This document shows, one piece after another, positions 53,827 through 63,117 of a stretch of 64,000 bases of DNA. Location: the NCBI GenBank assembly GCA_017451695.1, contig JAFTNW010000009.1, positions 53,689 through 117,688 on the forward strand. Reading direction: 5' to 3'. This DNA comes from Bacteroidaceae bacterium (GTDB lineage Bacteria; Bacteroidota; Bacteroidia; Bacteroidales; Bacteroidaceae). The notes below the pieces were generated by a model. The model was not told the origin of the DNA and did no database searches. It saw nothing but the letters and a program-made list of their open reading frames with translations. The stretch's first letter is position 1. The number at the start of each line of letters is the position of its first letter. The position numbers and the translations under genes were made by a program.

Positions 53827-54597
53827 ATGAAAAAAGTTCTTGTCGATTTGACAGTAAAAGAGGTTGAACGGCTTAATGCAACCTGTGTGTTGCTTGTAAT
53901 GACTGCCGACCAACCTCTTCCGCCTGCTCTTCCCGGCCAATTTGCCGAGTTGCGCGTCGATGATACGCCCACAGTGATGTTGCGTCGCCCTATTTCAATC
54001 CATAGCTTCTCGCCCGAGAAGAATGAGATAGGTTTTCTTGTGCAGTTGGTGGGCGATGGTACCCGTTGGCTTGGTGGGCTTAAAGTGGGTGATAAAGTAA
54101 ATACACTCCTTCCCCTTGGTAATGGTTTTACTCTCCCCTGTGAGAGCAAGGGTGCCAACCTGCTTTTGGTGGGCGGTGGAGTGGGCTCGGCGCCTCTCTA
54201 TTATCTTGCCGAGGAATTGAAACACCGTGGTTGTAATTTCACCATTCTCATCGGTGCCCGCTCGGCTAAGGATTTGTATCGTCGCGATGCGTATGAGGCG
54301 CTCGGTCGTGTGGAATATACCACCGAGGATGGCACTCTGGGGCAAAAGGGGTATGTAACCAACCACACCGTTCTTGGTGAAAAATTTACACAGATATATA
54401 CCTGTGGTCCCAAACCCATGATGCTTTCCGTGGCAAAATATGCCCGCGAGAATGGTGTTCCCTGCGAGGTTTCGCTCGAAAACAAGATGGCTTGCGGCCT
54501 GGGGGCGTGCCTATGCTGTGTGGAAGATACAAAGGAGGGGCACAAGTGTGTGTGCACAGATGGTCCGGTATTCTCAATAGATGAACTCAAATGGTAA
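53827..54597 (+). CDS. pyrK: Dihydroorotate dehydrogenase electron transfer subunit
   Basis: 256 aa from ATG 53827 (M-K-K-V-L-V-D-L). The frame is open upstream, but that part covers the promoter. The FAD domain holds R-R-P-I-S-I-H-S, the NAD domain G-G-G-V-G-S-A-P and T-C-G-P-K-P-M. The [2Fe-2S] cluster has C223-x4-C228-x2-C231-x11-C243, exactly as expected for PyrK. It passes electrons from dihydroorotate oxidation in PyrD to NAD+. Its 3' end overlaps pyrD by 7 bp, so the two are translationally coupled. Confidence 0.96.
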   Translation: MKKVLVDLTVKEVERLNATCVLLVMTADQPLPPALPGQFAELRVDDTPTVMLRRPISIHSFSPEKNEIGFLVQLVGDGTRWLGGLKVGDKVNTLLPLGNGFTLPCESKGANLLLVGGGVGSAPLYYLAEELKHRGCNFTILIGARSAKDLYRRDAYEALGRVEYTTEDGTLGQKGYVTNHTVLGEKFTQIYTCGPKPMMLSVAKYARENGVPCEVSLENKMACGLGACLCCVEDTKEGHKCVCTDGPVFSIDELKW

Positions 54598-55502
54598 AGA
54601 CAGATATTAAAATAGGCGGATTGAAATTGAAAAATCCGGTACTCACGGCGTCGGGTACATTCGGCTACGGCATAGAGTTTGCCGATTTTGTCGATCTCAA
54701 CAAATTAGGCGGTTTTATAGTAAAGGGTACAACTCTCAATCACAGAGAGGGCAACCCCTATCCGCGTAGTGCAGAAACACCCATGGGCATGCTCAATGCT
54801 GTGGGTTTACAGAACAAGGGAGTGGATTATTTTGCAAGCAACATTTACCCTCAACTTAAAGACCTTGATACAAATGTTATCGTTAATGTATCGGGTGCTT
54901 GTATAGAGGATTATGTGGCTTGTGCCGAAAAGGTTGCCGCCCTCGATAAGATTCCGGCCATAGAGCTTAATATATCGTGCCCCAATGTAAAGCAGGGTGG
55001 TATGGCGTTTGGCGTTCAGCCGGCATCGGCTGCCGAGGTTGTTGCAGCAGTGCGTAAGGCATATCCCAAAACGCTCATCGTTAAATTGTCGCCCAATGTA
55101 ACAGATATCACAGAGATTGCCCGTGCTGTAGAGGGTGCGGGAGCAGATAGTGTTTCGCTCATAAACACTCTTTTGGGTATGGCCATCGATAGCGAGAAAC
55201 GCCGTCCCTTGCTCTCTACCATTACAGGTGGTATGAGTGGCCCGGCTGTAAAGCCTATAGCTCTGCGCATGGTGTGGCAGGTTGCCAAGGCGGTGAAGAT
55301 TCCCGTGGTGGGCATTGGTGGCATTACCACAGGTAGCGATGCCATCGAGTTCTTGCTTGCAGGCGCATCGGCCATTGAGGTTGGTACTGCCAATTTCATG
55401 AATCCTGCGGTAACAGGTGAAATAGTGGATTATATCGAGGATTACCTTGTACGCCACAACATGAGCTCGATAGATGAGCTGATTGGTGCATTGGAAGTAT
55501 AA
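54591..55502 (+). CDS. pyrD: Dihydroorotate dehydrogenase, class 1B catalytic subunit
   Basis: 303 aa. FMN enzyme that oxidises dihydroorotate to orotate. The catalytic Cys sits in E-L-N-I-S-C-P-N-V, as in class 1 enzymes. Substrate and FMN contacts include [18 protein letters not shown] and G-I-G-G-I. Class 1B works as a heterotetramer with PyrK, encoded just upstream with a 7-bp overlap. The pair ends in a strong terminator, so the operon has only these two genes. Confidence 0.97.
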   Translation: MVKTDIKIGGLKLKNPVLTASGTFGYGIEFADFVDLNKLGGFIVKGTTLNHREGNPYPRSAETPMGMLNAVGLQNKGVDYFASNIYPQLKDLDTNVIVNVSGACIEDYVACAEKVAALDKIPAIELNISCPNVKQGGMAFGVQPASAAEVVAAVRKAYPKTLIVKLSPNVTDITEIARAVEGAGADSVSLINTLLGMAIDSEKRRPLLSTITGGMSGPAVKPIALRMVWQVAKAVKIPVVGIGGITTGSDAIEFLLAGASAIEVGTANFMNPAVTGEIVDYIEDYLVRHNMSSIDELIGALEV

Positions 55503-55521
55503 CAATGCATTGATGCGATAC

Positions 55522-55561
55522 ACAAGAACTCCTTTGCAATGCAAAGGAGTTCTTGTTTTTT
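55522..55561 (+). terminator. Terminator of pyrK-pyrD
   Basis: A 16-bp perfect stem (core AAGAACTCCTTTGC/GCAAAGGAGTTCTT) with a 3-nt loop, followed by a T6 run. Confidence 0.87.
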
Positions 55562-55594
55562 GTATGCAATCAGGATGTTGTTAGTGGTATAAGT

Positions 55595-56959
55595 TTATGG
55601 GCAATGTTTTTTTCTGCTGATAAATTCCCTCGAGAATAAAAGGGCTATAGCAACAGATGTTACAGCCTCTGCTACCGGCATTGCCAGCCATATACCGGGG
55701 GTGCCAAAAATCTTTGGCAATACAATAAAACATGGGACAAGCAGTATGAAACCGCGAAGAAAAACAAATAATGTGGCACGCTTTATCTGTTCTATGCTCT
55801 GGTAATAGCCTATGATTGCCACATTGAGAATAAAGAATATTATTCCCATGGCAAGGTATGGGAATCCGTCGATGGCCAATCGGCCGGCATGGCTTGCTGT
55901 ATCTACAAACAAGGCGACCAATAAATGGGGAATAAATATAAAAAGCAATGCTACCGTAAATCCTATTGCCACGGATGTTATGAGCAGCAGCTTGCGAGCC
56001 TCCTTTATCTTTTGCCAGCGAGATATTCCATAGTTATAGCTTATGATGGGCTGTGCCGACTGAACCACAGCGTTTCCGAACATAAAAAAGAATGGAGTGT
56101 AGTAGCTGGCGATGCCAAATGCTCCCACGCCTGCGTCGCCCAAATATCGCATGAAAGTGTGGTTGCCGGCAAAGAAGAGTATTGCAAGTGTAAGCTCTCC
56201 GAGTAGTGTGGAGGAGCCCACCTTGCATTGATATCCGATATTGCGCAGGGTAAGCATTGTGCTTTTGCGGCTGATTTTGATATGGGAGAGTTTTAACGTG
56301 TTGCCCGGCATGAGCAGATATGTCAATGCCATTATGCCGCCTATGATTATACTTATAGAGGTTGCTGCGGCAGCTCCTTCTACACCCATCCCAAGCGGGA
56401 AAATGAAAAGCCAATCGAGGATGGCATTGAGTGCGGTGGGTATTACGTTGCACCACATGGCATAGCGCGGCGAGCCATCCAGGCGAATGATAAACAATCC
56501 TATCATGCTCCACATTTGAAATATGAATGAGGGCATAATCCACTGCATGTATGACACCACATCGGGCAGTAGTGTGCGCGATGCACCGAGCAGCTTTGCT
56601 GTAATGCTGGGGTGGGCTAAAATTATAACACAGAATAAGAAGGCGAACAGTGATGATACTGCTATTGCCTGGGAAATATTGAGCCGTGCGGCCTTAATGT
56701 TTTTGCGAGCCAGGTGAATTGATGCCACAACAGAGCAGCCTGCACCAATCATCAACCCTATACCCGACATAATCTGGTATATAGGCACCACGATATTCAC
56801 CGCAGCAACGCCATTGGCTCCTACGCCATGTCCTACAAAAATACCATCGATGGCGGTAACGGCACATATCGATATTGTTCCCCAAAGTGTGGGTAAAAGC
56901 AGTTTTCTGAAAAGAACTGATGTTTTTTCTTTGTCAAAATCTATGGCGTCTCTTTTCAT
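55595..56959 (-). CDS. MATE-family efflux transporter
   Basis: 454 aa, about 12 membrane helices in two homologous halves. The first half contains G-I-F-V-G-H-G-V-G-A-N-G-V-A-A-V-N-I and P-I-Y-Q-I-M-S-G-I-G, the second the G-A-F-G-I-A-S-Y and Q-P-I-I-S-Y-N-Y-G segment, a family hallmark. MATE pumps use sodium or proton gradients to export cationic drugs and toxins; the substrate here is unknown. A 24-bp palindrome like that in the XRE upstream region lies about 140-165 bp before its start. Confidence 0.9.
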   Translation of the reverse strand: MKRDAIDFDKEKTSVLFRKLLLPTLWGTISICAVTAIDGIFVGHGVGANGVAAVNIVVPIYQIMSGIGLMIGAGCSVVASIHLARKNIKAARLNISQAIAVSSLFAFLFCVIILAHPSITAKLLGASRTLLPDVVSYMQWIMPSFIFQMWSMIGLFIIRLDGSPRYAMWCNVIPTALNAILDWLFIFPLGMGVEGAAAATSISIIIGGIMALTYLLMPGNTLKLSHIKISRKSTMLTLRNIGYQCKVGSSTLLGELTLAILFFAGNHTFMRYLGDAGVGAFGIASYYTPFFFMFGNAVVQSAQPIISYNYGISRWQKIKEARKLLLITSVAIGFTVALLFIFIPHLLVALFVDTASHAGRLAIDGFPYLAMGIIFFILNVAIIGYYQSIEQIKRATLFVFLRGFILLVPCFIVLPKIFGTPGIWLAMPVAEAVTSVAIALLFSREFISRKKHCP

Positions 56960-57098
56960 TGCTATTTATGGTAGGGGGTGGTGATGCTTGCTTTGCATTA
57001 CACGGCAGGGTATAATTGTTTTTCCCAATATAGCAGGGTGTTGTTGCTATTGGTTTGCTATGTTTTATCGTTGTGTAAACAGGGCTGTTTTCGCGTGT

Positions 57099-57122
57099 TT
57101 ACTTTTGTATATACAAATGTAA
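57099..57122. promoter_or_regulatory. 24-bp palindrome TTAC-N3-TGTATATACA-N3-GTAA (copy 2)
   Basis: Dyad centred at 57110/57111, extending one more base pair on each side. It lies between the MATE gene and the 3' end of trmD, thus upstream of MATE. A degenerate half (TGTATATAAATGTAA, 57820-57834) lies next to the trmD start. Confidence 0.5.
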
Positions 57123-57137
57123 ATGTAAAATAATTTC

Positions 57138-57815
57138 TTATTTGTCCAAAAGATCGGGACGTAAACGCTTTGTACGTTCCAACGACTGCTCAAATTCCCA
57201 TTGGCGTATCTTTGCCTCGTGCCCCGATAGGAGAACATCGGGAACTTTCCAGCCATTATATTCTGCCGGGCGGGTGTAAACGGGTGGGGCAAGCAGATTG
57301 TCCTGAAAAGAGTCCGAAAGTGCCGATGTTTCGTCGGAAATTACCCCCGGAATTAGGCGAATGACCGCATCGCAAATTACCTCAACAGCCAATTCGCCAC
57401 CCGTGAGAACATAATCGCCTATGCTTATTTCCTTGGTAATCAAGTGTTCGCGTATTCTATGGTCTATTCCTTTGTAGTGGCCACACAAAAATATAAGATT
57501 GTGCTTCATAGAGAGGGAATTTGCCATAGGTTGGTCAAAAACCTGCCCATCGGGGGAGGTATAAATGACCTCGTCATACTCTCTTTGAGCCTTTAATTGT
57601 TTTATACAATTGTCAATGGGCTCTATTTTCATAACAAGCCCGGCACAGCCTCCAAATGGGTAATCATCTGTTCTGCGATGCTTGTCAAGTGTATAATCTC
57701 GTAAATTATGTAAACAAATTTCCGCGTAACCATTGCGCTGTGCGCGCCCCATTATTGAGGTGTTGAAAAAGCTTTCCATCATCTCGGGAAAGGTGGTAAT
57801 TATATCTACTCGCAT
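57138..57815 (-). CDS. trmD: tRNA (guanine(37)-N1)-methyltransferase
   Basis: 225 aa, usual length. The SPOUT fold holds the SAM knot around [11 protein letters not shown] and [12 protein letters not shown]. The C-terminal [18 protein letters not shown] motif is the TrmD hallmark. It methylates G37 of tRNAs reading CNN codons, which prevents +1 frameshifting. It is alone here and not in the ribosomal rpsP-rimM-trmD-rplS group seen in other bacteria. Confidence 0.97.
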   Translation of the reverse strand: MRVDIITTFPEMMESFFNTSIMGRAQRNGYAEICLHNLRDYTLDKHRRTDDYPFGGCAGLVMKIEPIDNCIKQLKAQREYDEVIYTSPDGQVFDQPMANSLSMKHNLIFLCGHYKGIDHRIREHLITKEISIGDYVLTGGELAVEVICDAVIRLIPGVISDETSALSDSFQDNLLAPPVYTRPAEYNGWKVPDVLLSGHEAKIRQWEFEQSLERTKRLRPDLLDK

Positions 57816-58025
57816 AGTCTGTATATAAATGTAAATTCAAAAAAATGTGTATTAAAGCAAGTCGGCCGGTGGCGAACTAAAAAGAATCACTGGCTATCTT
57901 CTTGTTGTCTGTTTGCAAAAATAAGATATTTATTTGGAATTACCATTATTTACACCTCGGCGGAAAAGAATGTGGTATAATTATAACTGCGATATTTATC
58001 ACGGATTTTAATTTTGGAGTAAAAA

Positions 58026-58439
58026 ATGAAAATCTCAAGAGGTTTACGAAACAACAATCCGCTTAACATCAGGCGCAACAAAACTGCGTGGCAAGGATTG
58101 GCTGCCGAACAAAAGGATTCGGCATTTTTCTCTTTTACAGCCCCATGCTGGGGATATAGGGCTGCGTTTATCACACTGATGAATTATAAAAAACTGCATG
58201 GCTTGGATAGCATAGCCGCTTGGGTGGCTCGTTGGGCACCACCGATAGAGAACGACACCACTGCCTATGTGCGTTTTGTATCGCGGCAGACGGGGCTCGC
58301 GCCCGATGAAAAAATTGATTGCCACGATAAGGAGGTTATGTGCCGTATCGTTTCGGCCATGTCGCAGATGGAAAACGGAGTTCCCGCAAAAGCAGCCGAT
58401 GTGGAGAAGGGGTGGGAACTTGCATCGATGCACTCGTAA
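58026..58439 (+). CDS. Phage structural protein P5-like small protein
   Basis: 137 aa. It begins M-K-I-S-R-G-L-R-N-N-N-P-L-N-I-R-R, followed by W-Q-G-L, an F-F-x-F stretch and W-G-Y-R-A-A-F-I-T-L. This pattern is shared by Bacteroidetes proteins usually annotated as structural protein P5 and found in phages and conjugative elements, where a lysozyme-like or peptidoglycan role is possible. No other phage gene, integrase or att site is near, so it looks like an orphan, perhaps domesticated. A -7-like TAATTTTG (58009-58016) lies just upstream, and it has its own terminator. Confidence 0.7.
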   Translation: MKISRGLRNNNPLNIRRNKTAWQGLAAEQKDSAFFSFTAPCWGYRAAFITLMNYKKLHGLDSIAAWVARWAPPIENDTTAYVRFVSRQTGLAPDEKIDCHDKEVMCRIVSAMSQMENGVPAKAADVEKGWELASMHS

Positions 58440-58454
58440 GCATCGCTTTATTGC

Positions 58455-58511
58455 CGCATAAAACCGCGTTTAAGAGCTTTTCGCCCTAAAACGCGGTTTT
58501 ATGCGTTTTTA
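58455..58511 (+). terminator. Terminator after the P5-like gene
   Basis: A 17-bp perfect stem (arms 58455-58471 and 58489-58505, core AAAACCGCGTTT) with a long loop, then T5. Confidence 0.82.
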
Positions 58512-58534
58512 TGGCTTAATAAAAATTAAAAATC

Positions 58535-58565
58535 TTGTCTGTTTCGGTAAAAATGAGTAATTTTA
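58535..58565 (+). promoter_or_regulatory. Possible gyrA promoter
   Basis: TTGT (58535-58538), 19-bp spacer, TAATTTTA (58558-58565), 65 bp before the start. The last base of the -7 box differs from consensus. Confidence 0.4.
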
Positions 58566-58629
58566 CATGGTTTTACATATAATATATAATAAGGTATAAA
58601 CGGATTTAATTTAATTTATAAAACATTTT

Positions 58630-61143
58630 ATGATTGACGACAGAATTATTAAAGTGAATGTTGAAGATGTGATGCAAAAATCATACATCGACTATTCGAT
58701 GTCGGTGATTGTTGCGCGCGCACTTCCCGATGTTCGCGATGGTTTGAAGCCTGTTCATCGCCGTATTCTCTATGGTATGATGGAGCTTGGCAATACATCG
58801 GACAAAGCATTCAAGAAATCGGCACGTACCGTGGGAGATGTGCTTGGTAAGTATCACCCCCACGGCGATACATCGGTTTACGATGCCCTTGTGCGTATGG
58901 CACGCCCTTGGATTATGCGTTATCCTCTTGTAGAGGGTCATGGTAACTTCGGTTCTATCGACGGAGACTCGGCGTCAGCTATGCGTTATACCGAGGCCCG
59001 CTTGCAAAAATTGGGCGAGGATATGGCCGAGGACCTCTACAAAGATACAGTGGATTTCGTGCCCAACTATGATAACGAAACGGTTGAGCCCACAGTGATG
59101 TCCACACGCATACCCAACCTTTTGGTTAATGGTGCCACCGGTATTGCGGTAGGTATGGCAACCAATATACCCACCCACAACCTTGGTGAGGTTATCGATG
59201 CATGTGTGGCATATATCGACAACCCCGATATAGACACCGATGGTTTGATGCAGCATGTAAAAGCTCCCGATTTTCCCACAGGATGCGATATCCTTGGAGT
59301 GAGCGGTGTGCGCGAAGCGTATGAAACAGGCCGCGGCCGTGTTATTATGCGTGCGGTTGCCGAGATTGAGCAAGGTACACACGAAAAAATCGTTGTTACA
59401 GCAATTCCCTACAACGTACTCAAAGAGGAACTTATCAAAGATATCGCTTCAATGGTGAGCGAGAAAAAGATTGAGGGTATCTCAAATATTAACGACGAGT
59501 CCGACCAATCGGGTATGCGCATTGTAATCGATGTAAAACGCGATGCCAATGCAAACGTAGTGCTTAACAAACTTTACAAGATGTCGGCACTGCAATCTTC
59601 GTTCAGCGTAAACTGCATTGCCATTGTAAATGACCGCCCGCAGTTGCTGTCGCTTAAAGATTGCATCAAACACTTTGTGAACCACCGTCATGAGGTTGTT
59701 ATACGCCGCACCAAGTTCGATCTTCGCAAGGCGCAGGAGCGTGCCCACATCATCGAGGGATTGATTATAGCATCGGATAACATTGACGAGGTGGTACGCA
59801 TCATCAAGGCCTCTTCTTCGCCTGCCGATGCCCGCACTTCGCTTATGCAACGATTCGGTTTCTCCGAAGCACAAGCCAATGCCATTGTGGAGATGCGTCT
59901 GGGCCAGCTCACCGGTATCAACCAGGATAAACTGCATGCCGAGATGGATGAGTTGCAGCGCAAGATTGAGTTCTACAACGCAATTCTCACCGACGACGAA
60001 CTATGCAAGAAGGTGATAAAGGACGAACTTATCGAGGTTAAAGAGAAATATGGCGATGAGCGTCGCTGTCGCATAGACTACACAGCATCCAACGATTTCA
60101 ATCCCGAGGATTTCTATGCCGATGACGAGATGGTTATCACAATCTCTCACATGGGCTACATAAAACGTACTCCGTTGAGTGAGTATCGCAGTCAGAACCG
60201 TGGCGGTGTAGGCTCAAAGGGTAGCGACACACGCGACTCCGATTTTATAGAGTACATATACACTGCCACCATGCACAACACCATGCTCTTCTTTACACAA
60301 CGTGGTAAATGCTATTGGCTCAAAGTATATGAGATACCCGAGGGCAACAAGAACTCCAAGGGCCGTGCAATACAGAACATGCTCAACATCGAGAGCGACG
60401 ATGCTGTAAATGCATTTGTACGAGTAAAGACACTTGCCGACAAGAACTTCATTGAGAGCCACAACATAATATTCTGTACCAAGCAGGGTATTATCAAGAA
60501 AACCTCTCTCGAGCAATATTCACGCCCTCGTACCAATGGTATTCTTGCAATCGGTATCCGCGAGGATGACCGCGTGATTTCGGTTGCACTCACCGATGGT
60601 AACAGCGACATTATACTTGCCAACAGAACAGGCCGTGCCGTTCGCTTCAACGAGAATACCGTTCGCACAATGGGCCGCACCGCCACCGGTGTCAAGGGTA
60701 TGGCACTTGAAGAGGGCGATGAGGTTGTAGGCATGGTTATTCTGCCGCAGGATGCCGGCGACGAGCACAGCTTGCTTGTACTCTCGGAGCAGGGCTTTGG
60801 CAAGCGCTCGAAGTGCGACGATTATCCCACTGTAAGCCGTGGTTGCAAGGGTGTGAAAACTTTGAAGGTAACCGATAAGACAGGTCAGCTCGTTGCAATA
60901 ATGGATGTGAACAACGAAAATGATTTGATGATAATCAACAAGTCGGGTATCACCATACGCACAGCGGTTGAGCAGATTCCTGTAATAGGCCGTGCTACAC
61001 AAGGTGTTAAGGTCATCAACCTTGGAAAGAAGAACGACTGCATAGGTTCTGTATGCAAGGTTACACGCGAAGAGGTTGAGGAGATGCCCGAAACACCTGA
61101 AACCGATGTTGATACTGATAACACCGAACAAATTAATAACTAA
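58630..61143 (+). CDS. gyrA: DNA gyrase subunit A
   Basis: 837 aa. It cuts and rejoins DNA in the A2B2 gyrase that adds negative supercoils. The catalytic Tyr is Y120 in A-M-R-Y-T-E-A-R-L. The quinolone-binding loop reads H-P-H-G-D80-T81-S-V-Y-D85, so Thr stands at the E. coli Ser83 position and Asp87 is kept. The C-terminal pinwheel carries a diverged GyrA box ([10 protein letters not shown] near residue 520), which argues for gyrase rather than topoisomerase IV. The tail is acidic. The TPR protein gene follows after 19 bp. Confidence 0.95.
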   Translation: MIDDRIIKVNVEDVMQKSYIDYSMSVIVARALPDVRDGLKPVHRRILYGMMELGNTSDKAFKKSARTVGDVLGKYHPHGDTSVYDALVRMARPWIMRYPLVEGHGNFGSIDGDSASAMRYTEARLQKLGEDMAEDLYKDTVDFVPNYDNETVEPTVMSTRIPNLLVNGATGIAVGMATNIPTHNLGEVIDACVAYIDNPDIDTDGLMQHVKAPDFPTGCDILGVSGVREAYETGRGRVIMRAVAEIEQGTHEKIVVTAIPYNVLKEELIKDIASMVSEKKIEGISNINDESDQSGMRIVIDVKRDANANVVLNKLYKMSALQSSFSVNCIAIVNDRPQLLSLKDCIKHFVNHRHEVVIRRTKFDLRKAQERAHIIEGLIIASDNIDEVVRIIKASSSPADARTSLMQRFGFSEAQANAIVEMRLGQLTGINQDKLHAEMDELQRKIEFYNAILTDDELCKKVIKDELIEVKEKYGDERRCRIDYTASNDFNPEDFYADDEMVITISHMGYIKRTPLSEYRSQNRGGVGSKGSDTRDSDFIEYIYTATMHNTMLFFTQRGKCYWLKVYEIPEGNKNSKGRAIQNMLNIESDDAVNAFVRVKTLADKNFIESHNIIFCTKQGIIKKTSLEQYSRPRTNGILAIGIREDDRVISVALTDGNSDIILANRTGRAVRFNENTVRTMGRTATGVKGMALEEGDEVVGMVILPQDAGDEHSLLVLSEQGFGKRSKCDDYPTVSRGCKGVKTLKVTDKTGQLVAIMDVNNENDLMIINKSGITIRTAVEQIPVIGRATQGVKVINLGKKNDCIGSVCKVTREEVEEMPETPETDVDTDNTEQINN

Positions 61144-61162
61144 CTAACAAACTAATATTAAA

Positions 61163-62422
61163 ATGAAAAAGCTAGTATTTACAATGACACTGCTTCTGTC
61201 CGCTGCTATAGCTTTTGGACAGGCGCTATCAAAAGAGGAACTCAAAGCGCAGAAAAAACAGATAAAGGCTTTGATGGTTGAGGCAAAGAGTGCCGAGAAA
61301 CTTATTCTCGATAACCCCGATGCTGCTCTCGCTAAAATAAGCACATGTACTGAAAATCCGTTGGTAAATGGCGATGCTTATGTGTGGTATATAAAGACAC
61401 AGGCTCTTAAAGCCATCATCGACCGCGACAACGCATCGCGTGCATCAGGCGGGCAGATTGATATGAACAAGCTCTATTCAAACTGCGTGCAGTTAATTTC
61501 GGAACTTGAGATATGCGACTCGCTCGACAATCTTCCCGACAAAAAAGGTAAAGTGGCTCCCAAGTACACCGAGTTCATCAAGACTGCTCTTTATGAGAAT
61601 CGTAACCAGATGTATAACGGCGGTTCATATTTCTATAATCAGAAGAAGTATGCCGAGGCATTCAGCCAATTTGACAAATTTGTTGAATTGTCAGAGCATA
61701 AGTATCTTGCCGAGCTCATTCAGCCTGCCGAGAAGGTATATAACGTGGGTGCAGCCTACAACGCCATTCTTTGCGGTATGCAGCTCGAGGACTATTCAAA
61801 GGTGTTGAAATATGCCGATTATGCAGCGCAAGACGAGACAAAAGCATCTACCATCTATCGTTACAAAGCCACTGCTTACAGCGCAATGGGCGATACCGTA
61901 AAATGGGTGGATCTTTTGAAAGAGGGCGTTGTAAAGTATCCCAAAGATCCTTTCTTCTATCAAACCCTTATCTCGTATTACGACAATTCGGGCAAACGCG
62001 ATGAATTGAATGCTCTTGCCGATGAACTTATGGCTTCCGACCCTTCAAACCCCCTGTTTGTATATCTGAAAGGATATATTGCACAGCAGCAGAACGATTA
62101 TGAAACAGCCATCACATGGTATAAAAAGACATTGGAGATGGATCCTAACTATGTTGATGCGCACACCAACTTGGGCCGTGCATATATAGCACAGGCACAG
62201 GAGTACAGCGCCAGCCAATCATCTACAAAGATTGACCGTGCGAAGATGAAGAAGGATAAGGAGGTTCTTAACGGTCTGTTCAGCGCTGCGCTGCCTCACT
62301 TTGAGAAACTCCGCGAGCTCGTTCCCGAAGATAAGAGCTTGTGGTTAAACAGCCTCACAAACTGTTATTACAACCTTAACATGATTGATAAAATGAAGGA
62401 ACTTGAGAAACTTGCAGAGTAA
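61163..62422 (+). CDS. Secreted TPR-repeat protein
   Basis: 419 aa with a signal peptide (to about A-F-G-Q, residue 20). Several tetratricopeptide repeats follow: one near F-Y-N-Q-K-K-Y-A-E-A-F-S-Q-F-D, one near I-Y-R-Y-K-A-T-A-Y-S-A-M-G-D, and the clearest near residues 300-345 (Y-L-K-G-Y-I-A-Q-Q-Q-N-D-Y-E-T-A and the following D-P-N-Y-V-D-A-H-T-N-L-G-R-A-Y). TPRs mediate protein contacts; this one would act in the periplasm. No enzyme domain is seen. It lies 19 bp after gyrA and is probably in its transcript, a common arrangement in Bacteroidales. Confidence 0.85.
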   Translation: MKKLVFTMTLLLSAAIAFGQALSKEELKAQKKQIKALMVEAKSAEKLILDNPDAALAKISTCTENPLVNGDAYVWYIKTQALKAIIDRDNASRASGGQIDMNKLYSNCVQLISELEICDSLDNLPDKKGKVAPKYTEFIKTALYENRNQMYNGGSYFYNQKKYAEAFSQFDKFVELSEHKYLAELIQPAEKVYNVGAAYNAILCGMQLEDYSKVLKYADYAAQDETKASTIYRYKATAYSAMGDTVKWVDLLKEGVVKYPKDPFFYQTLISYYDNSGKRDELNALADELMASDPSNPLFVYLKGYIAQQQNDYETAITWYKKTLEMDPNYVDAHTNLGRAYIAQAQEYSASQSSTKIDRAKMKKDKEVLNGLFSAALPHFEKLRELVPEDKSLWLNSLTNCYYNLNMIDKMKELEKLAE

Positions 62423-62434
62423 ACAAGTGGCACG

Positions 62435-62486
62435 CTAAATAAACAAAAGGGTTTCATCCACGGATGAAACCCTTTTGTTTATTTAG
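62435..62486. terminator. 52-bp palindromic terminator
   Basis: Two 25-bp perfect arms around a central AC (62460/62461), core AAACAAAAGGGTTTCATCC, between the convergent TPR and purN genes. Confidence 0.82.
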
Positions 62487-62531
62487 TTATAACTGCCTGG
62501 TTGATTACAGCTGTGTGTCGTGAAATGGTTG

Positions 62532-63101
62532 TTACAGCTGCTGCAAAATCTCCTCAATCACATGCGGGAAATGCTCGTACTCCAAGGCATGTACCTTTGC
62601 CGCAACATCATCGGGGCTGTCGGTAGGGAGTACGGAACATTTGGCCTGGAAGAATGTTGTGCCTTTGTCATATTCTGCATCGATAAGATGAATGGTTATT
62701 CCGCTCTCTGTGTCGCCACTCTCTACAACGGCTTTATGAACGCGGTCGCCATACATGCCTTTACCTCCATGCTTGGGCAGCAGGGCAGGGTGGATGTTTA
62801 CAATGCGGGCAGGGTAGGCCTCTATGAGTTTTTTGGGTACAAGCAACAAGAATCCTGCAAGTACGATAAAATCAATGCCGTAGCGGTGCATCATCTCCAC
62901 AATGCCGTCGGCAGCCATAAATTCGGCCTTTGTAACAATCTCGCAAGGGATATTCAACTTGCGTGCACGCTCAATAACGTAGGCCTCGGGGTTGTTTGCT
63001 ACAATAAGAGAAATCTCCACCTCGGGATTTCCTTTGAAATAGTTGGCAATGTTTTCGGCATTGGAGCCGCTGCCCGATGCAAAAATAGCAATCTTCTTCA
63101 T
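62532..63101 (-). CDS. purN: Phosphoribosylglycinamide formyltransferase
   Basis: 189 aa from ATG 63101 (M-K-K-I-A-I-F-A-S-G-S-G-S-N). The upstream open frame overlaps the LytTR gene. It transfers a formyl group from 10-formyl-THF to GAR in purine synthesis. Catalytic residues N102 and H104 sit in I-V-N-I-H-P-A-L-L-P, and D141 in I-H-L-I-D-A-E-Y-D-K-G. The start is 16 bp after the stop of the LytTR gene, so the two may share a transcript. Confidence 0.95.
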   Translation of the reverse strand: MKKIAIFASGSGSNAENIANYFKGNPEVEISLIVANNPEAYVIERARKLNIPCEIVTKAEFMAADGIVEMMHRYGIDFIVLAGFLLLVPKKLIEAYPARIVNIHPALLPKHGGKGMYGDRVHKAVVESGDTESGITIHLIDAEYDKGTTFFQAKCSVLPTDSPDDVAAKVHALEYEHFPHVIEEILQQL

Positions 63102-63117
63102 CGTCTGTTTTATTCTG

